A stretch of 64,000 nucleotides of DNA from Leucaena leucocephala (Eukaryota > Streptophyta > Magnoliopsida > Fabales > Fabaceae). Shown piece after piece: positions 10,661 to 25,300 of the stretch (the first letter of the stretch is position 1; every line of letters begins with the position of its first letter). Location of the stretch: positions 3,220,861-3,284,860 of the forward strand of contig CM073534.1 in the NCBI GenBank assembly GCA_037074615.1, in the 5' to 3' direction. The position numbers were made by a program, and so were the translations under genes. The notes below the pieces were generated by a model. The model was not told where the DNA came from, searched no databases, and was given only the letters and a program-made list of their open reading frames with translations.

Positions 10661-13012
10661 TGGATTATCGTATCCCATTTCTTTACCCAATTGTGTCATA
10701 CAGGGCCCCAACCGGGGATTAGGTGTTTTGACTTGGCTGGATGAAAATGTTGGGAACTTTGCACTAATTTGGAATTGAGTGAAAAGTCACAACCACCTCG
10801 GTTCTTGCAAGCACTACTGGATGCCTGTTTCGTGTTGAAATTCATTGAATGAGTTAACAAACGAGCGATACATGCTCTCTAACTAGTAATTGTTTGCCTT
10901 TTGTACTATTTATGAATTGAATATGAGCGCCCCAGCCATCGTAAGTTCCGATGTGGATTATAGAATCCAATTTCCTCACAAAATTGTGACTTATAAGACA
11001 TCAAGCACTGACCAAGTGCTTCAAATTTGTTGAAGGTAAATGTACGGAACCTTTACACTGTTTTGGAACTGGACAAAAGTCGCAACCACGTCAGTTTCCT
11101 GTATGTACCATTGGATGCCCGCCTTCATTTTGGAATTCGTCGAATGAGTGAACAAGTGTCACAGATAGTCTCCAACCAGTAACCGCTTACTTTTTGCACT
11201 ATTTATTAATAGAATGTAGACCCGCTACCCATCTCTAGTTTCACTTTGGATTATAAAATCCAAGTTCTTCGTGAAATTGTATCATATGGACACCAGCTAG
11301 TGATCAAGCCTTTTGACTTTGCTAAGGGTAAGCTTGGGGAACTTTGCACTAACCTGGAACTCAGTGAGAAGCGCCAACCACCTGAATTTCTTGCAAGTAC
11401 CATTGCATGCCCGCTTTCGCATCGAAATTCATCCGGTGTGTTAACAAACGGGGGATAGATATTGTCTAACAAGTAATTAGTTGCCCTTTGTACTATTTAT
11501 GAATTGAATGTAAGCTCACTAGCCATCGTAAGTTTCAATGTGGACTATAGAATCAAATATCTTTACAAAATTGGGTCTCATTACGCAACAAGTAGAGATC
11601 AAGTGTTTTGGCTGTGTTGAAGGTACATGCAAGGAACCGTTGCACTGTTTCGGAATTCAATAAAACATCACAACCGCCTCAGTTTCTCAGAAGTACTATT
11701 GAATGCCCTCTTTCATTTTGAAATTCATGGAATGAGTTCACAAACGTGTCATAGATTTTCTCCAACCAGTAGTCCTTCAGGCTTTGCAATATTTATGAGT
11801 AGCATATAAACTCGCTACCCATCTTAAGTTTTAATGTGGATTATCGTATCCCATTTCCTTACCCAATTGTGTCATACACGGCCCCAACCGGGGATTAGGT
11901 GTTTTGACTTGGCTGGATGAAAATGTTGGGAACTTTGCACTAATTTGGAATTGAGTGAAAAGTCACAACCACCTCGGTTCTTGCAAGCACTACTGGATGC
12001 CTGTTTCGTGTTGAAATTCATTGAATGAGTTAACAAACGAGCGATACATGCTCTCTAACTAGTAATTGTTTGCCTTTTGTACTATTTATGAATTGAATAT
12101 GAGCGCCCCAGCCATCGTAAGTTCCGATGTGGATTATAGAATCCAATTTCCTCACAAAATTGTGACTTATAAGACATCAAGCACTGACCAAGTGCTTCAA
12201 ATTTGTTGAAGGTAAATGTACGGAACCTTTACACTGTTTTGGAACTGGACAAAAGTCGCAACCACGTCAGTTTCCTGTATGTACCATTGGATGCCCGCCT
12301 TCATTTTGGAATTCGTCGAATGAGTGAACAAGTGTCACAGATAGTCTCCAACCAGTAACCGCTTACTTTTTGCACTATTTATTAATAGAATGTAGACCCG
12401 CTACCCATCTCTAGTTTCACTTTGGATTATAAAATCCAAGTTCTTCGTGAAATTGTATCATATGGACACCAGCTAGTGATCAAGCCTTTTGACTTTGCTA
12501 AGGGTAAGCTTGGGGAACTTTGCACTAACCTGGAACTGAGTGAGAAGCGCCAACCACCTGAATTTCTTGCAAGTACCATTGCATGCCCGCTTTCGCATCG
12601 AAATTCATCCGGTGTGTTTACAAACGGGGGATAGATATTGTCTAACAAGTAATTAGTTGCCCTTTGTACTATTTATGAATTGAATGTAAGCTCACTAGCC
12701 ATCGTAAGTTTCAATGTGGACTATAGAATCAAATATCTTTATAAAATTGGGTCTCATTACGCAACAAGTAGAGATCAAGTGTTTTGGCTGTGTTGAAGGT
12801 ACATGCAAGGAACCGTTGCACTGTTTCGGAATTCAATAATACATCACAACCGCCTCAGTTTCTCAGAAGTACTATTGAATGCCCTCTTTCATTTTGAAAT
12901 TCATGGAATGAGTTCACAAACGTGTCATAGATTTTCTCCAACCAGTAGTCCTTCAGGCTTTGCAATATTTATGAGTAGCATATAAACTCGCTACCCATCT
13001 TAAGTTTTAATG
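10661..13012 (+). repeat. Units u10-u11: end of the homogeneous left subfamily
   Basis: Unit starts: 10661, 11837. u10 repeats the CAGGGC variant of u9 in A, then returns to CACGGC in u11. u10 and u11 share a private B-tail change, GAATGTAGACC (at about 11213 and 12389). u11 D carries the ATAATACATC variant otherwise seen in u1, u5 and u6. Confidence 0.8.
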
Positions 13013-16000
13013 TGGATTATCGTATCCCATTTCTTTACCCAATTGTGTCATACACGGCCCCAACCGGGGATTAGGTGTTTTGACTTGGCTGGATGAAAAT
13101 GTTGGGAACTTTGCACTAATTTGGAATTGAGTGAAAAGTCACAACCACCTCGGTTCTTGCAAGCACTACTGGATGCCTGTTTCGTGGTGAAATTCATTGA
13201 ATGAGTTAACAAACGAGCGATACATGCTCTCTAACTAGTAATTGTTTGCCTTTTGTACTATTTATGAATTGAATATGAGCGCCCCAGCCATCGTAAGTTC
13301 CGATGTGGATTATAGAATCCAATTTCCTCACAAAATTGGGACTTATAAGACATCAAGCACTGACCAAGTGCTTCAAATTTGTTGAAGGTAAATGTACGGA
13401 ACCTTTACACTGTTTTGGAACTGGACAAAAGTCGCAACCACGCCAGTTTCCTGTATGTACCATTGGATGCCCGCCTTCATTTTGGAATTCGTCGAATGAG
13501 TGAACAAGTGTCACAGATAGTCTCCAACCAGTAACCGCTTACTTTTTGCACTATTTATTAATAGAATGTAAACCCGCTACCCATCTCTAGTTTCACTTTG
13601 GATTATAAAATCCAAGTTCTTCGTGAAATTGTATCATATGGACACCAGCTAGTGATCAAGCCTTTTGACTTTGCTAAGGGTAAGCTTGGGGAACTTTGCA
13701 CTAACCTGGAACAGAGTGAGAAGTGACAACCACCTGAATTTCTTGCAAGTACCATTGCGTGCCCGCTTTCGCATCGAAATTCATCCGGTGTGTTAACAAA
13801 CGGGGGATAGCTATTGTCTAACAAGTAATTAGTTGCCCTTTGTACTATTTATGAATTGAATGTAAGCTCACTAGCCATCGTAAGTTTCAATGTGGACTAT
13901 AGAATCAAATATCTTTACAAAATTGGGTCTCATTACGCAACAAGTAGAGATCAAGTGTTTTGGCTGTGTTGAAGGTACATGCAAGGAACCGTTGCACTGT
14001 TTCGGAATTCAATAAAACATCACAACCGCCTCAGTTTCTCAGAAGTACTATTGAATGCCCTCTTTCATTTTGAAATTCATCGAATGAGTTCACAAACGTG
14101 TCATAGATTTTCTCCAACCAGTAGTCCTTCAGGCTTTGCAATATTTATGAGCAGCATATAAACTCGCTACCCATCTTAAGTTTTAATGTGGATTATCGTA
14201 TCCCATTTCTTTACCCAATTGTGTCATACACGGCCCCAACCGGGGATTAGGTGTTTTGACTTGGCTGGATGAAAATGTTGGGCACTTTGCACTAATTTGG
14301 AATTGAGTGAAAAGTCACAACCACCTCGGTTCTTGTAAGCACTACTGGATGCCTGTTTCGTGTTGAAATTCATTGAATGAGTTAACAAACGAGCGATACA
14401 TGCTCTCTAACTAGTAATTGTTTGCCTTTTGTACTATTTATGAATTGAATATGAGCGTCCCAGCCATCGTAAGTTCCGATGTGGATTATAGAATCCAATT
14501 TCCTCACAAAATTGTGACTTATAAGACATCAAGCACTGACCAAGTGCTTCAAATTTGTTGAAGGTAAATGCACGGAACCTTTACACTGTTTTGGAACTGG
14601 ACAAAAGTCTCAACCACGTCAGTTTCCTGTATGTACCATTGGATGCCCGCCTTCATTTTGGAATTCGTCGAATGAGTGAACAAGTGTCACAGATAGTCTC
14701 CAACCAGTAACCGCTTACTTTTTGCACTATTTATTAATAGAATGTAAACCCGCTACCCATCTCTAGTTTCACTTTGGATTATAAAATCCAAGTTCTTCGT
14801 GAAATTGTATCATATGGACACCAGCTAGTGATCAAGCCTTTTGACTTTGCTAAGGGTAAGCTTGGGGAACTTTGCACTAACCTGGAACTCAGTGAGAAGC
14901 GCCAACCACCTGAATTTCTTGCAAGTACCATTGCATGCCCGCTTTCGCATCGAAATTCATCCGGTGTGTTAACAAACGGGGGATAGATATTGTCTAACAA
15001 GTAATTAGTTGCCCTTTGTACTATTTATGAATTGAATGTAAGCTCACTAGCCATCGTAAGTTTCAATGTGGACTATAGAATCAAATATCTTTACAAAATT
15101 GGGTCTCATTACGCAACAAGTAGAGATCAAGTGTTTTGGCTGTGTTGAAGGTACATGCAAGGAACCGTTGCACTGTTTCGGAATTCAATAAAACATCACA
15201 ACCGCCTCAGTTTCTCAGAAGTACTATTGAATGCCCTCTTTCATTTTGAAATTCATGGAATGAGTTCACAAACGTGTCATAGATTTTCTCCAACCAGTAG
15301 TCCTTCAGGCTTTGCAATATTTATGAGTAGAATATAAACTCGCTACCCATCTTAAGTTTTAATGTGGATTATCGTATCCCATTTCTTTACCCAATTGTGT
15401 CATACACGGCCCCAACCGGGGATTAGGTGTTTTGACTTGGCTGGATGAAAATGTTGGGAACTTTGCACTAATTTGGAATTGACTGAAAAGTCACAACCAC
15501 CTCGGTTCTTGCAAGCACTACTGGATGCCTGTTTCATGGTGAAATTCATTGAATGAGTTAACAAACGAGCGATACATGCTCTCTAACTAGTAATTGTTTG
15601 CCTTTTGTACTATTTATGAATTGAATATGAGCGCCCCAGCCATCGTAAGTTCCGATGTGGATTATAGAATCCAATTTCCTCACAAAATTGTGACTTATAA
15701 GACATCAAGCACTGACCAAGTGCTTCAAATTTGTTGAAGGTAAATGTACAGAACCTTTACACTGTTTTGGAACTGGACAAAAGTCGCAACCACGTCAGTT
15801 TCCTGTATGTACCATTGGATGCCCGCCTTCATTTTGGAATTCTTCGAATGAGTGAACAAGTGTCACAGATAGTCTCCAACCAGTAACCGCTTACTTTTTG
15901 CACTATTTATTAATAGAATGTAAACCCGCTACCCATCTCTAGTTTCACTTTGGATTATAAAATCCAAGTTCTTCGTGAAATTGTATCATATGGACACCAG

Positions 16001-18088
16001 CTAGTGATCAAGCCTTTTGACTTTGCTAAGGGTAAACTTGGGGAACTTTGCACTAACCTGGAACTGAGTGAGAAGTGCCAACCACCTGAATTTCTTGCAA
16101 GTACCATTGCGTGCCCGCTTTCGCATCGAAATTCATACGGTGTGTTAACAAACGGGGGATAGCTATTGTCTAACAAGTAATTAGTTGTCCTTTGTACTAT
16201 TTAGGAATTGAATGTAAGCTCACTAGCCATCGTAAGTTTCAATGTGGACTATAGAATCAAATATCTTTACAAAATTGGGTCTCATTACGCAACAAGTAGA
16301 GATCAAGTGTTTTGACTGTGTTGAAGGTACATGCAAGGAACCGTTGCACTGTTTCAGAATTCAATAAAACATCACAACCGCCTCAGTTTCTCAGAAGTAC
16401 TTTTGAATGCCCTCTTTCATTTTGAAATTCATCGAATGAGTTCACAAACGTGTCATAGATTTTCTCCAACCAGTAGTCCTTCAGGCTTTGCAATATTTAT
16501 GAGCAGAATATAAACTCGCTACACATCTTAAGTTTTAATGTGGATTATAGTATCCCATTTCTTTACCCAATTGTGTCATACACGGCCACAACCGGGGATT
16601 AGTTGTTTTGACTTGGCTGGATGAAAATGTTGGGAACTTTGCACTAATTTGGAATTGAGTGAAAAGTCACAACCACCTCGGTTCTTGCAAGCACTACTGG
16701 ATGCCTGTTTCGTGTTGAAATTCATTGAATGAGTTAACAAACGAGCGATACATGCTCTCTAACTAGTAATTGTTTGCCTTTTGTACTATTTATGAATTGA
16801 ATATGAGCGCCCCAGCCATCGTAAGTTCCGATGTGGATTATAGAATCCAATTTCCTCACGAAATTGTGACTTATAAGACATCAAGCACTGACCAAGTGCT
16901 TCAAATTTGTTGACGGTAAATGTACGGGACCTTTACACTGTTTTGGAACTGGACAAAAGTCGCAACCACGTCAGTTTCTTGTATGTACCATTGGATGCCC
17001 GCCTTCATTTTGGAATTCGTCGAATGAGTGAACAAGTGTCACAGATAGTCTCCAACCAGTAACCGCTTACTTTTTGCACTCTTTATTAATAGAATGTAAA
17101 CCCGCTACCCATCTCTAGTTTCACTTTGGATTATAAAATCCAAGTTCTTCGTGAAATTGTATCATATGGACACCAGCTAGTGGTCAAGCCTTTTGACTTT
17201 GCTAAGGGTAAACTTGGGGAACTTTGCACTAACCTGGAACTGAGTGAGAAGTGACAACCACCTGAATTTCTTGCAAGTACCATTGCATGCCCGCTTTCGC
17301 CTCGAAATTCATCCTGTGTGTTAACAAACGGGGGATAGATATTGTCTAACAAGTAATTAGTTGCCCTTTGTACTATTTATGAATTGAATGTAAGCTCACT
17401 AGCCATCGTAAGTTTCAATGTGGACTATAGAATCAAATATCTTTACAAAATTGGGTCTCATTACGCAACAAGTAGAGATCAAGTGTTTTGGCTGTGTTGA
17501 AGGTACATGCAAGGAACCGTTGCACTGTTTCGGAATTCAATAAAACATCACAACCGCCTCAGTTTCTCAGAAGTACTATTGAATGCCCTCTTTCATTTTG
17601 AAATTCATGGAATGAGTTCACAAACGTGTCATAGATTTTCTCCAACCAGTAGTCCTTCAGGCTTTGCAATATTTATGAGTAGAATATAAACTCGCTACCC
17701 ATCTTAAGTTTTAATGTGGATTATCGTATCCCATTTCTTTACCCAATTGTGTCATACACGGCCCCAACCGGGGATTAGGTGTTTTGACTTGGCTGGATGA
17801 AAATGTTGGGAACTTTGCACTAATTTGGAATTGACTGAAAAGTCACAACCACCTCGGTTCTTGCAAGCACTACTGGATGCCTGTTTCATGGTGAAATTCA
17901 TTGAATGAGTTAACAAACGAGCGATACATGCTCTCTAACTAGTAATTGTTTGCCTTTTGTACTATTTATGAATTGAATATAAGCGCCCCAGCCATCGTAA
18001 GTTCCGATGTGGATTATAGAGTCCAATTTCCTCACAAAATTGTGACTTATAAGACATCAAGCACTGACCAAGTGCTTCAAATTTGTTG

Positions 18089-18090
18089 AT
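18089..18090. other. 7-bp deletion in monomer B of u16
   Basis: The usual GTTGAAGGTAAATGTACGG reads GTTGATGTACGG, a loss of 7 bp at this junction. The flanks allow one base of microhomology. The same monomer has CTGTGTCGG instead of CTGTTTTGG about 20 bp downstream. It is the only indel over 3 bp in the window and is not shared with any other unit. Confidence 0.9.
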
Positions 18091-18865
18091 GTACGGAACC
18101 TTTACACTGTGTCGGAACTGGACAAAAGTCGCAACCACGTCAGTTTCTTATATGTGCCATTGGATGCCCGCCTTCATTTTGGAATTCGTCGAATGAGTGA
18201 ACAAGTGTCACAGATAGTCTCCAACCAGTAACCGCTTACTTTTTGCACTATTTATTAATAGAATGTAAACCCGCTACCCATCTCTAGTTTCACTTTGGAT
18301 TATAAAATCCAAGTTCTTCGTGAAATTGTATCATATGGACACCAGCTAGTGATCAAGCCTTTTGACTTTGCTAAGGGTAAACTTGGGGAACTTTGCACTA
18401 ACCTGGAACTGAGTGAGAAGTGACAACCACCTGAATTTCTTGCAAGTACCATTGCATGCCCGCTTTCGCCTCGAAATTCATCCTGTGTGTTAACAAACGG
18501 GGGATAGATATTGTCTAACAAGTAATTAGTTGCCCTTTGTACTATTTATGAATTGAATGTAAGCTCACTAGCCATCGTAAGTTTCAATGTGGACTATAGA
18601 ATCAAATATCTTTACAAAATTGGGTCTCATTATGCAACAAGTAGAGATCAAGTGTTTTGGCTGTGTTGAAGGTACATGCAAGGAACTGTTGCACTGTTTC
18701 GGAATTCAATAAAACATCACAACCGCCTCAGTTTCTCAGAAGTACTATTGAATGCCCTCTTTCATTTTGAAATTCATGGAATGAGTTCACAAACGTGTCA
18801 TAGATTTTCTCCAACCAGTACTCCTTCAGGCTTTGCAATATTTATGAGCAGAATATAAACTCGCT

Positions 18866-18868
18866 GCT
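18866..18868. other. 3-bp GCT duplication at the end of D in u16
   Basis: CTCGCTACCCATC reads CTCGCTGCTATCCATC: a GCT duplication plus a C-to-T change next to it. The identical compound variant recurs in u19 (22397-22399), so it was copied rather than arising twice. Confidence 0.88.
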
Positions 18869-21800
18869 ATCCATCTTAAGTTTTAATGTGGACTATAGTA
18901 TCCCATTTCTTTACCCAATTGTGTCATACACGGCCCCAACCGGGGATTAGGTGTTTTGACTTGGCTGGATGAAAATGTTGGGAACTTTGCACTAATTTGG
19001 AATTGAGTGAAAAGTCACAACCACCTCGGTTCTTGCAAGCACTACTGGATGCCTGTTTCGTGTTGAAATTCATTGAATGAGTTAACAAACGAGCGATACA
19101 TGCTCTCTAACTAGTAATTGTTTGCCTTTTGTACTATTTATGAATTGAATATGAGCGCCCCAGCCATCGTAAGTTCTGATGTGGATTATAGAATCCAATT
19201 TCCTCACAAAATTGTGACTTATAAGACATCAAGCACTGACCAAGTGCTTCAAATTTGTTGAAGGTAAATGTACGGAACCTTTACACTGTTTTGGAACTGG
19301 ACAAAAGTCGCAACCACGTCAGTTTCTTGTATGTACCATTGGATGCCATCCTTCATTTTGGAATTCGTCGAATGAGTGAACAAGTGTCACAGATAGTCTC
19401 CAACCAGTAACCGCTTACTTTTTGCACTATTTATTAATAGAATGTAAACCCGCTACCCATCTCTAGTTTCACTTTGGATTATAAAATCCAAGTTCTTCGT
19501 GAAATTGTATCATATGGACACCAGCTAGTGATCAAGCCTTTTGACTTTGCTAAGGGTAAACTTGGGGAACTTTGCACTAACCTGGAACTGAGTGAGAAGT
19601 GACAACCACCTGAATTTCTTGCAAGTACCATTGCGTGCCCGCTTTCGCATCGAAATTCATCCGGTGTGTTAGCAAACGGGGGATAGATATTGTCTAACAA
19701 GTAATTAGTTGCCCTTTGTACTATTTATGAATTGAATGTAAGCTCAGTAGCCATCGTAAGTTTCAATGTGGACTATAGAATCAAATATCTTTACAAAAAT
19801 GGGTCTCATTACGCAACAAGTAGAGATCAAGTGTTTTGGCTGTGTTGAAGGTACATGCAAGGAACCGTTGCACTGTTTCGGAATTCAATAAAACATCACA
19901 ACCGCCTCAGTTTCTCAGAAGTACTTTTGAATGCCCTCTTTCATTTTGAAATTCATCGAATGAGTTCACAAACGTGTCATAGATTTTCTCCAACCAGTAG
20001 TCCTTCAGGCTTTGCAATATTTATGAGTAGAATATAAACTCGCTACCCATCTTAAGTTTTAATGTGGATTATAGTATCCCATTTCTTTACCCAATTGTGT
20101 CATACACGGCCCCAACCGGGGATTAGGTGTTTTGACTTGGCTGGATGAAAATGTTGGGAACTTTGCCCTAATTTGGAATTGAGTAAAAAGTCACAACCAC
20201 CTCGGTTCTTGCAAGCACTACTGGATGCCTGTTTCGTGTTGAAATTCATTGAATGAGTTAACAAACGAGCGATACATGCTCTCTAACTAGTAATTGTTTG
20301 CCTTTTGTACTATTTATGAATTGAATATAAGCGCCCCAGCCATCGTAAGTTCCGATGTGGATTATAGAATCCAATTTCCTCACAAAATTGTGACTTATAA
20401 GACATCAAGCACTGACCAAGTGCTTCAAATTTGTTGAAGGTAAATGTACGGGACCTTTACACTGTTTTGGAACTGGACAAAAGTCGCAACCACGTCAGTT
20501 TCTTGTATGTACCATTGGATGCCCGCCTTCATTTTGGAATTCGTCGAATGAGTGAACAAGTGTCACAGATAGTCTCCAACCAGTAACCGCTTACTTTTTG
20601 CACTATTTATTAATAGAATGTAAACCCGCTACCCATCTCTAGTTTCACATTGGATTATAAAATCCAAGTTCTTCGTGAAATTGTATCATATGGACACCAG
20701 CTAGTGATCAAGCCTTTTGACTTTGCTAAGGGTAAACTTGGGGAACTTTGCACTAACCTGGAACTGAGTGAGAAGTGACAACCACCTGAATTTCTTGCAA
20801 GTACCATTTCGTGCCCGCTTTCGCATCGAAATTCATCCGGTGTGTTAACAAACGGGGGATAGCTATTGTCTAACAAGTAATTAGTTGCCCTTTGTACTAT
20901 TTATGAATTGAATGTAAGCTCACTAGCCATCGTAAGTTTCAATGTGGACTATAGAATCAAATATCTTTACAAAATTGGGTCTCATTACGCAACAAGTAGA
21001 GATCAAGTGTTTTGACTGTGTTGAAGGTACATGCAAGGAACCATTGCACTGTTTCGGAATTCAATAAAACATCACAACCGCCTCATTTTCTCAGAAGTAC
21101 TATTGAATGCCCTCTTTCATTTTGAAATTCATGGAATGAGTTCACAAACGTGTCATAGATTTTCTCCAACCAGTAGTCCTTCAGGCTTTGCAATATTTAT
21201 GAGTAGAATATAAACTCGCTACCCATCTTAAGTTTTAATGTGGATTAAAGTATCCCATTTCTTTACCCAATTGTGTCATACACGGCCACAACCGGGGATT
21301 AGTTGTTTTGACTTGGCTGGATGAAAATGTTGGGAACTTTGCACTAATTTGGAATTGAGTGAAAAGTCACAACCACCTCGGTTCTTGCAAGCACTACTGG
21401 ATGCCTGTTTCGTGTTGAAATTCATTGAATGAGTTAACAAACGAGCGATACATGCTCTCTAACTAGTAATTGTTTGCCTTTTGTACTATTTATGAATTGA
21501 ATATGAGCGCCCCAGCCATCGTAAGTTCCGATGTGGATTATAGAATCCAATTTCCTCACAAAATTGTGACTTATAAGACATCAAGCACTGACCAAGTGCT
21601 TCAAATTTGTTGAAGGTAAATGTACGGAACCTTTACACTGTTTTGGAACTGGACAAAAGTCGCAACCACGTCAGTTTCTTGTATGTACCATTGGATGCCC
21701 GCCTTCATTTTGGAATTCGTCGAATGAGTGAACAAGTGTCACAGATAGTCTCCAACCAGTAACCGCTTACTTTTTGCACTATTTATTAATAGAATGTAAA

Positions 21801-22396
21801 CCCGCTACCCATCTCTAGTTTCACTTTGGATTATAAAATCCAAGTTCTTCGTGAAATTGTATCATATGGACACCAGCTAGTGATCAAGCCTTTTGACTTT
21901 GCTAAGGGTAAACTTGGGGAACTTTGCACTAACCTGGAACTGAGTGAGAAGTGCCAACCACCTGAATTTCTTGCAAGTACCATTGCCTGCCCGCTTTCGC
22001 CTCGAAATTCATCCGGTGTGTTAACAAACGGGGGATAGATATTGTCTAACAAGTAATTAGTTGCCCTTTGTACTATTTATGAATTGAATGTAAGCTCACT
22101 AGCCATCGTAAGTTTCAATGTGGACTATAGAATAAAATATCTTTACAAAATTGGGTCTCATTACGCAACAAGTAGAGATCAAGTGTTTTGGCTGTGTTGA
22201 AGGTACATGCAAGGAACTGTTGCACTGTTTCGGAATTCAATAAAACATCACAACCGCCTCAGTTTCTCAGAAGTACTATTGAATGCCCTCTTTCATTTTG
22301 AAATTCATGGAATGAGTTCACAAACGTGTCATAGATTTTCTCCAACCAGTACTCCTTCAGGCTTTGCAATATTTATGAGTAGAATATAAACTCGCT

Positions 22397-22399
22397 GCT
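22397..22399. other. 3-bp GCT duplication at the end of D in u19
   Basis: Same compound variant as in u16, 3,531 bp away (three HORs plus 3 bp). It travels with AAGGAACTGTTGC and AGTACTCC in the same D monomer, so the copied tract is at least about 200 bp. Confidence 0.88.
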
Positions 22400-25300
22400 A
22401 TCCATCTTAAGTTTTAATGTGGATTATAGTATCCCATTTCTTTACCCAATTGTGTCATACACGGCCCCAACCGGGGATTAGGTGTTTTGACTTGGCTGGA
22501 TGAAAATGTTGGGAACTTTGCACTAATTTGGAATTGAGTGAAAAGTCACAACCACCTCGATTCTTGCAAGCACTACTGGATGCCTGTTTCGTGTTGAAAT
22601 TCATTGAATGAGTTAACAAACGAGCGATACATGCTCTCTAACTAGTAATTGTTTGCCCTTTGTACTATTTATGAATTGAATATGAGAGCCCCAGCCATCG
22701 TAAGTTCCGATGTGGATTATAGAATCCAATTTCCTCACAAAATTGTGACTTATAAGACATCAAGCACTGACCAAGTGCTTCAAATTTGTTGAAGGTAAAT
22801 GTACGGAACCTTTACACTGTTTTGGAACTGGACAAAAGTCGCAACCACGTCAGTTTCTTGTATGTACCATTGGATGCCCGCCTTCATTTTGGAATTCGTC
22901 GAATGAGTGAACAAGTGTCACAGATAGTCTCCAACCAGTAACCGCTTACTTTTTGCACTATTTATTAATAGAATGTAAACCCGCTACCCATCTCTAGTTT
23001 CACTTTGGATTATAAAATCCAAGTTCTTCGTGAAATTGTATCATATGGACACTACCTAGTGATCAAGCCTTTTGACTTTGCTAAGGGTAAACTTGGGGAA
23101 CTTTGCACTAACCTGGAACTGAGTGAGAAGTGCCAACCACCTAAATTTCTTGCAAGTACCATTGCGTGCCCGCTTTCGCATCGAAATTCATCCGGTGTGT
23201 TAACAAACGGGGGATAGCTATTGTCTAACAAGTAATTAGTTGCCCTTTGTACTATTTATGAATTGAATGTAAGCTCACTAGCCATCGTAAGTTTCAATGT
23301 GGACTATAGAATCAAATATCTTTACAAAATTGGGTCTCATTACGCAACAAGTAGAGATCAAGTGTTTTGGCTGTGTTGAAGGTACATGCAAGGAACCGTT
23401 GCACTGTTTCGGAATTCAATAAAACATCACAACCGCCTCAGTTTCTCAGAAGTACTATTGAATGCCCTCTTTCATTTTGAAATTCATCGATTGAGTTCAC
23501 AAACGTGTCATAGATTTTCTCCAACCAGTAGTCCTTCAGGCTTTGCAATATTTATGAGTAGAATATAAACTCGCTACCCATCTTAAGTTTTAATGTGGAT
23601 TAAAGTATACCATTTCTTTACCCAATTGTGTCATACACGGCCCCAACCGGGGATTAGTTGTTGTGACTTGGCTGGATGAAAATGTTGGGAACTTTGCACT
23701 AATTTGGAATTGAGTGAAAAGTCACAACCACCTCGGTTCTTGCAAACACTACTGGATGCCTGTTTCGTGTTGAAATTCATTGAATGCGTTAACAAACGAG
23801 CGATACATGCTCTCTAACTAGTAATTGTTTACCTTTTGTACTATTTATGAATTGAATATAAGCGCCCCAGCCATCGTAAGTTCTGATGTGGATTATAGAA
23901 TCCAATTTCCTCACAAAATTGTGACTTATAAGACATCAAGCACTGACCAAGTGCTTCAAATTTGTTGAAGGTAAATGTACGGGACCTTTACACTGTTTTG
24001 GAACTGGACAAAAGTCGCAACCACGTCAGTTTCTTGTATGTACCATTGGATGCCCGCCTTCATTTTGGAATTCGTCGAATGAGTGAACAAGTGTCACAGA
24101 TAGTCTCCAACCAGTAACCGCTTACTTTTTGCACTATTTATTAATAGAATGTAAACCCGCTACCCATCTCTAGTTTCACTTTGGATTATAAAATCCAAGT
24201 TCTTCGTGAAATTGTATCATATGGACACCAGCTAGTGATCAAGCCTTTTGACTTTGCTAAGGGTAAACTTGGGGAACTTTGCACTAACCTGGAACAGAGT
24301 GAGAAGTGACAACCACCTGAATTTCTTGCAAGTACCATTGCGTGCCCGCTTTCGCATCGAAATTCATCCGGTGTGTTAACAAACGGGGGATAGCTATTGT
24401 CTAACAAGTAATTAGTTGTCCTTTGTACTATTTATGAATTGAATGTAAGCTCACTAGCCATCGTAAGTTTCAATGTGGACTATAGAATCAAATATCTTTA
24501 CAAAATTGGGTCTCATTACGCAACAAGTAGAGATCAAGTGTTTTGACTGTGTTGAAGGTACATGCAAGGAACCGTTGCACTGTTTCAGAATTCAATAAAA
24601 CATCACAACCGCCTCAGTTTCTCAGAAGTACTTTTGAATGCCCTCTTTCATTTTGAAATTCATCGAAGGAGTTCACAAACGTGTCATAGATTTTCTCCAA
24701 CCAGTAGTCCTTCAGGCTTTGCAATATTTATGAGCAGAATATAAACTCGCTACCCATCTTAAGTTTTAATGTGGATTATAGTATCCCATTTCTTTACCCA
24801 ATTGTGTCATACACGACCCCAACCGGGGATTAAGTGTTCTGACTTGGCTGGATGTAAATGTTGGGCACTTTGCACTAATTTGGAATTGAGTGAAAAGTCA
24901 CAACCACCTCGGTTCTTGCAAGCACTACTGGATGCCTGTTTCGTGTTGAAATTCATTGAATGAGTTAACGAACGAGCGATACATGCTCTCTGACTAGTAA
25001 TTGTTTGCCTTTTGTACTATTTATGAAACAAATATAAGCGCCCCAGCCATCGTAAGTTCCGATGTGGATTATAGAATCCAATTTCCTCACAAAATTGTGA
25101 CTTATAAGACATCAAGCACTGACCAAGTGCTTCAAATTTGTTGAAGGTAAATGTACGGAACCTTTACACTGTTTTGGAACTGGACAAAAGTCGCAACCAC
25201 GTCAGTTTCTTGTATGTACCATTGGATGCCCGCCTTCATTTTGGAATTCGTCGAATGAGTGAACAAGTGTCACAGATAGTCTCCAACCAGTAACCGCTTA

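Noticed and set aside
13303..13503. 66-codon frame in monomer B of u12 and 64-codon frame in monomer A of u22 (24769-24963)
   Set aside because: Each appears in a single unit because one substitution removes a stop (TTGGGACT for TTGTGACT in u12; other changes in u22). Chance openings.
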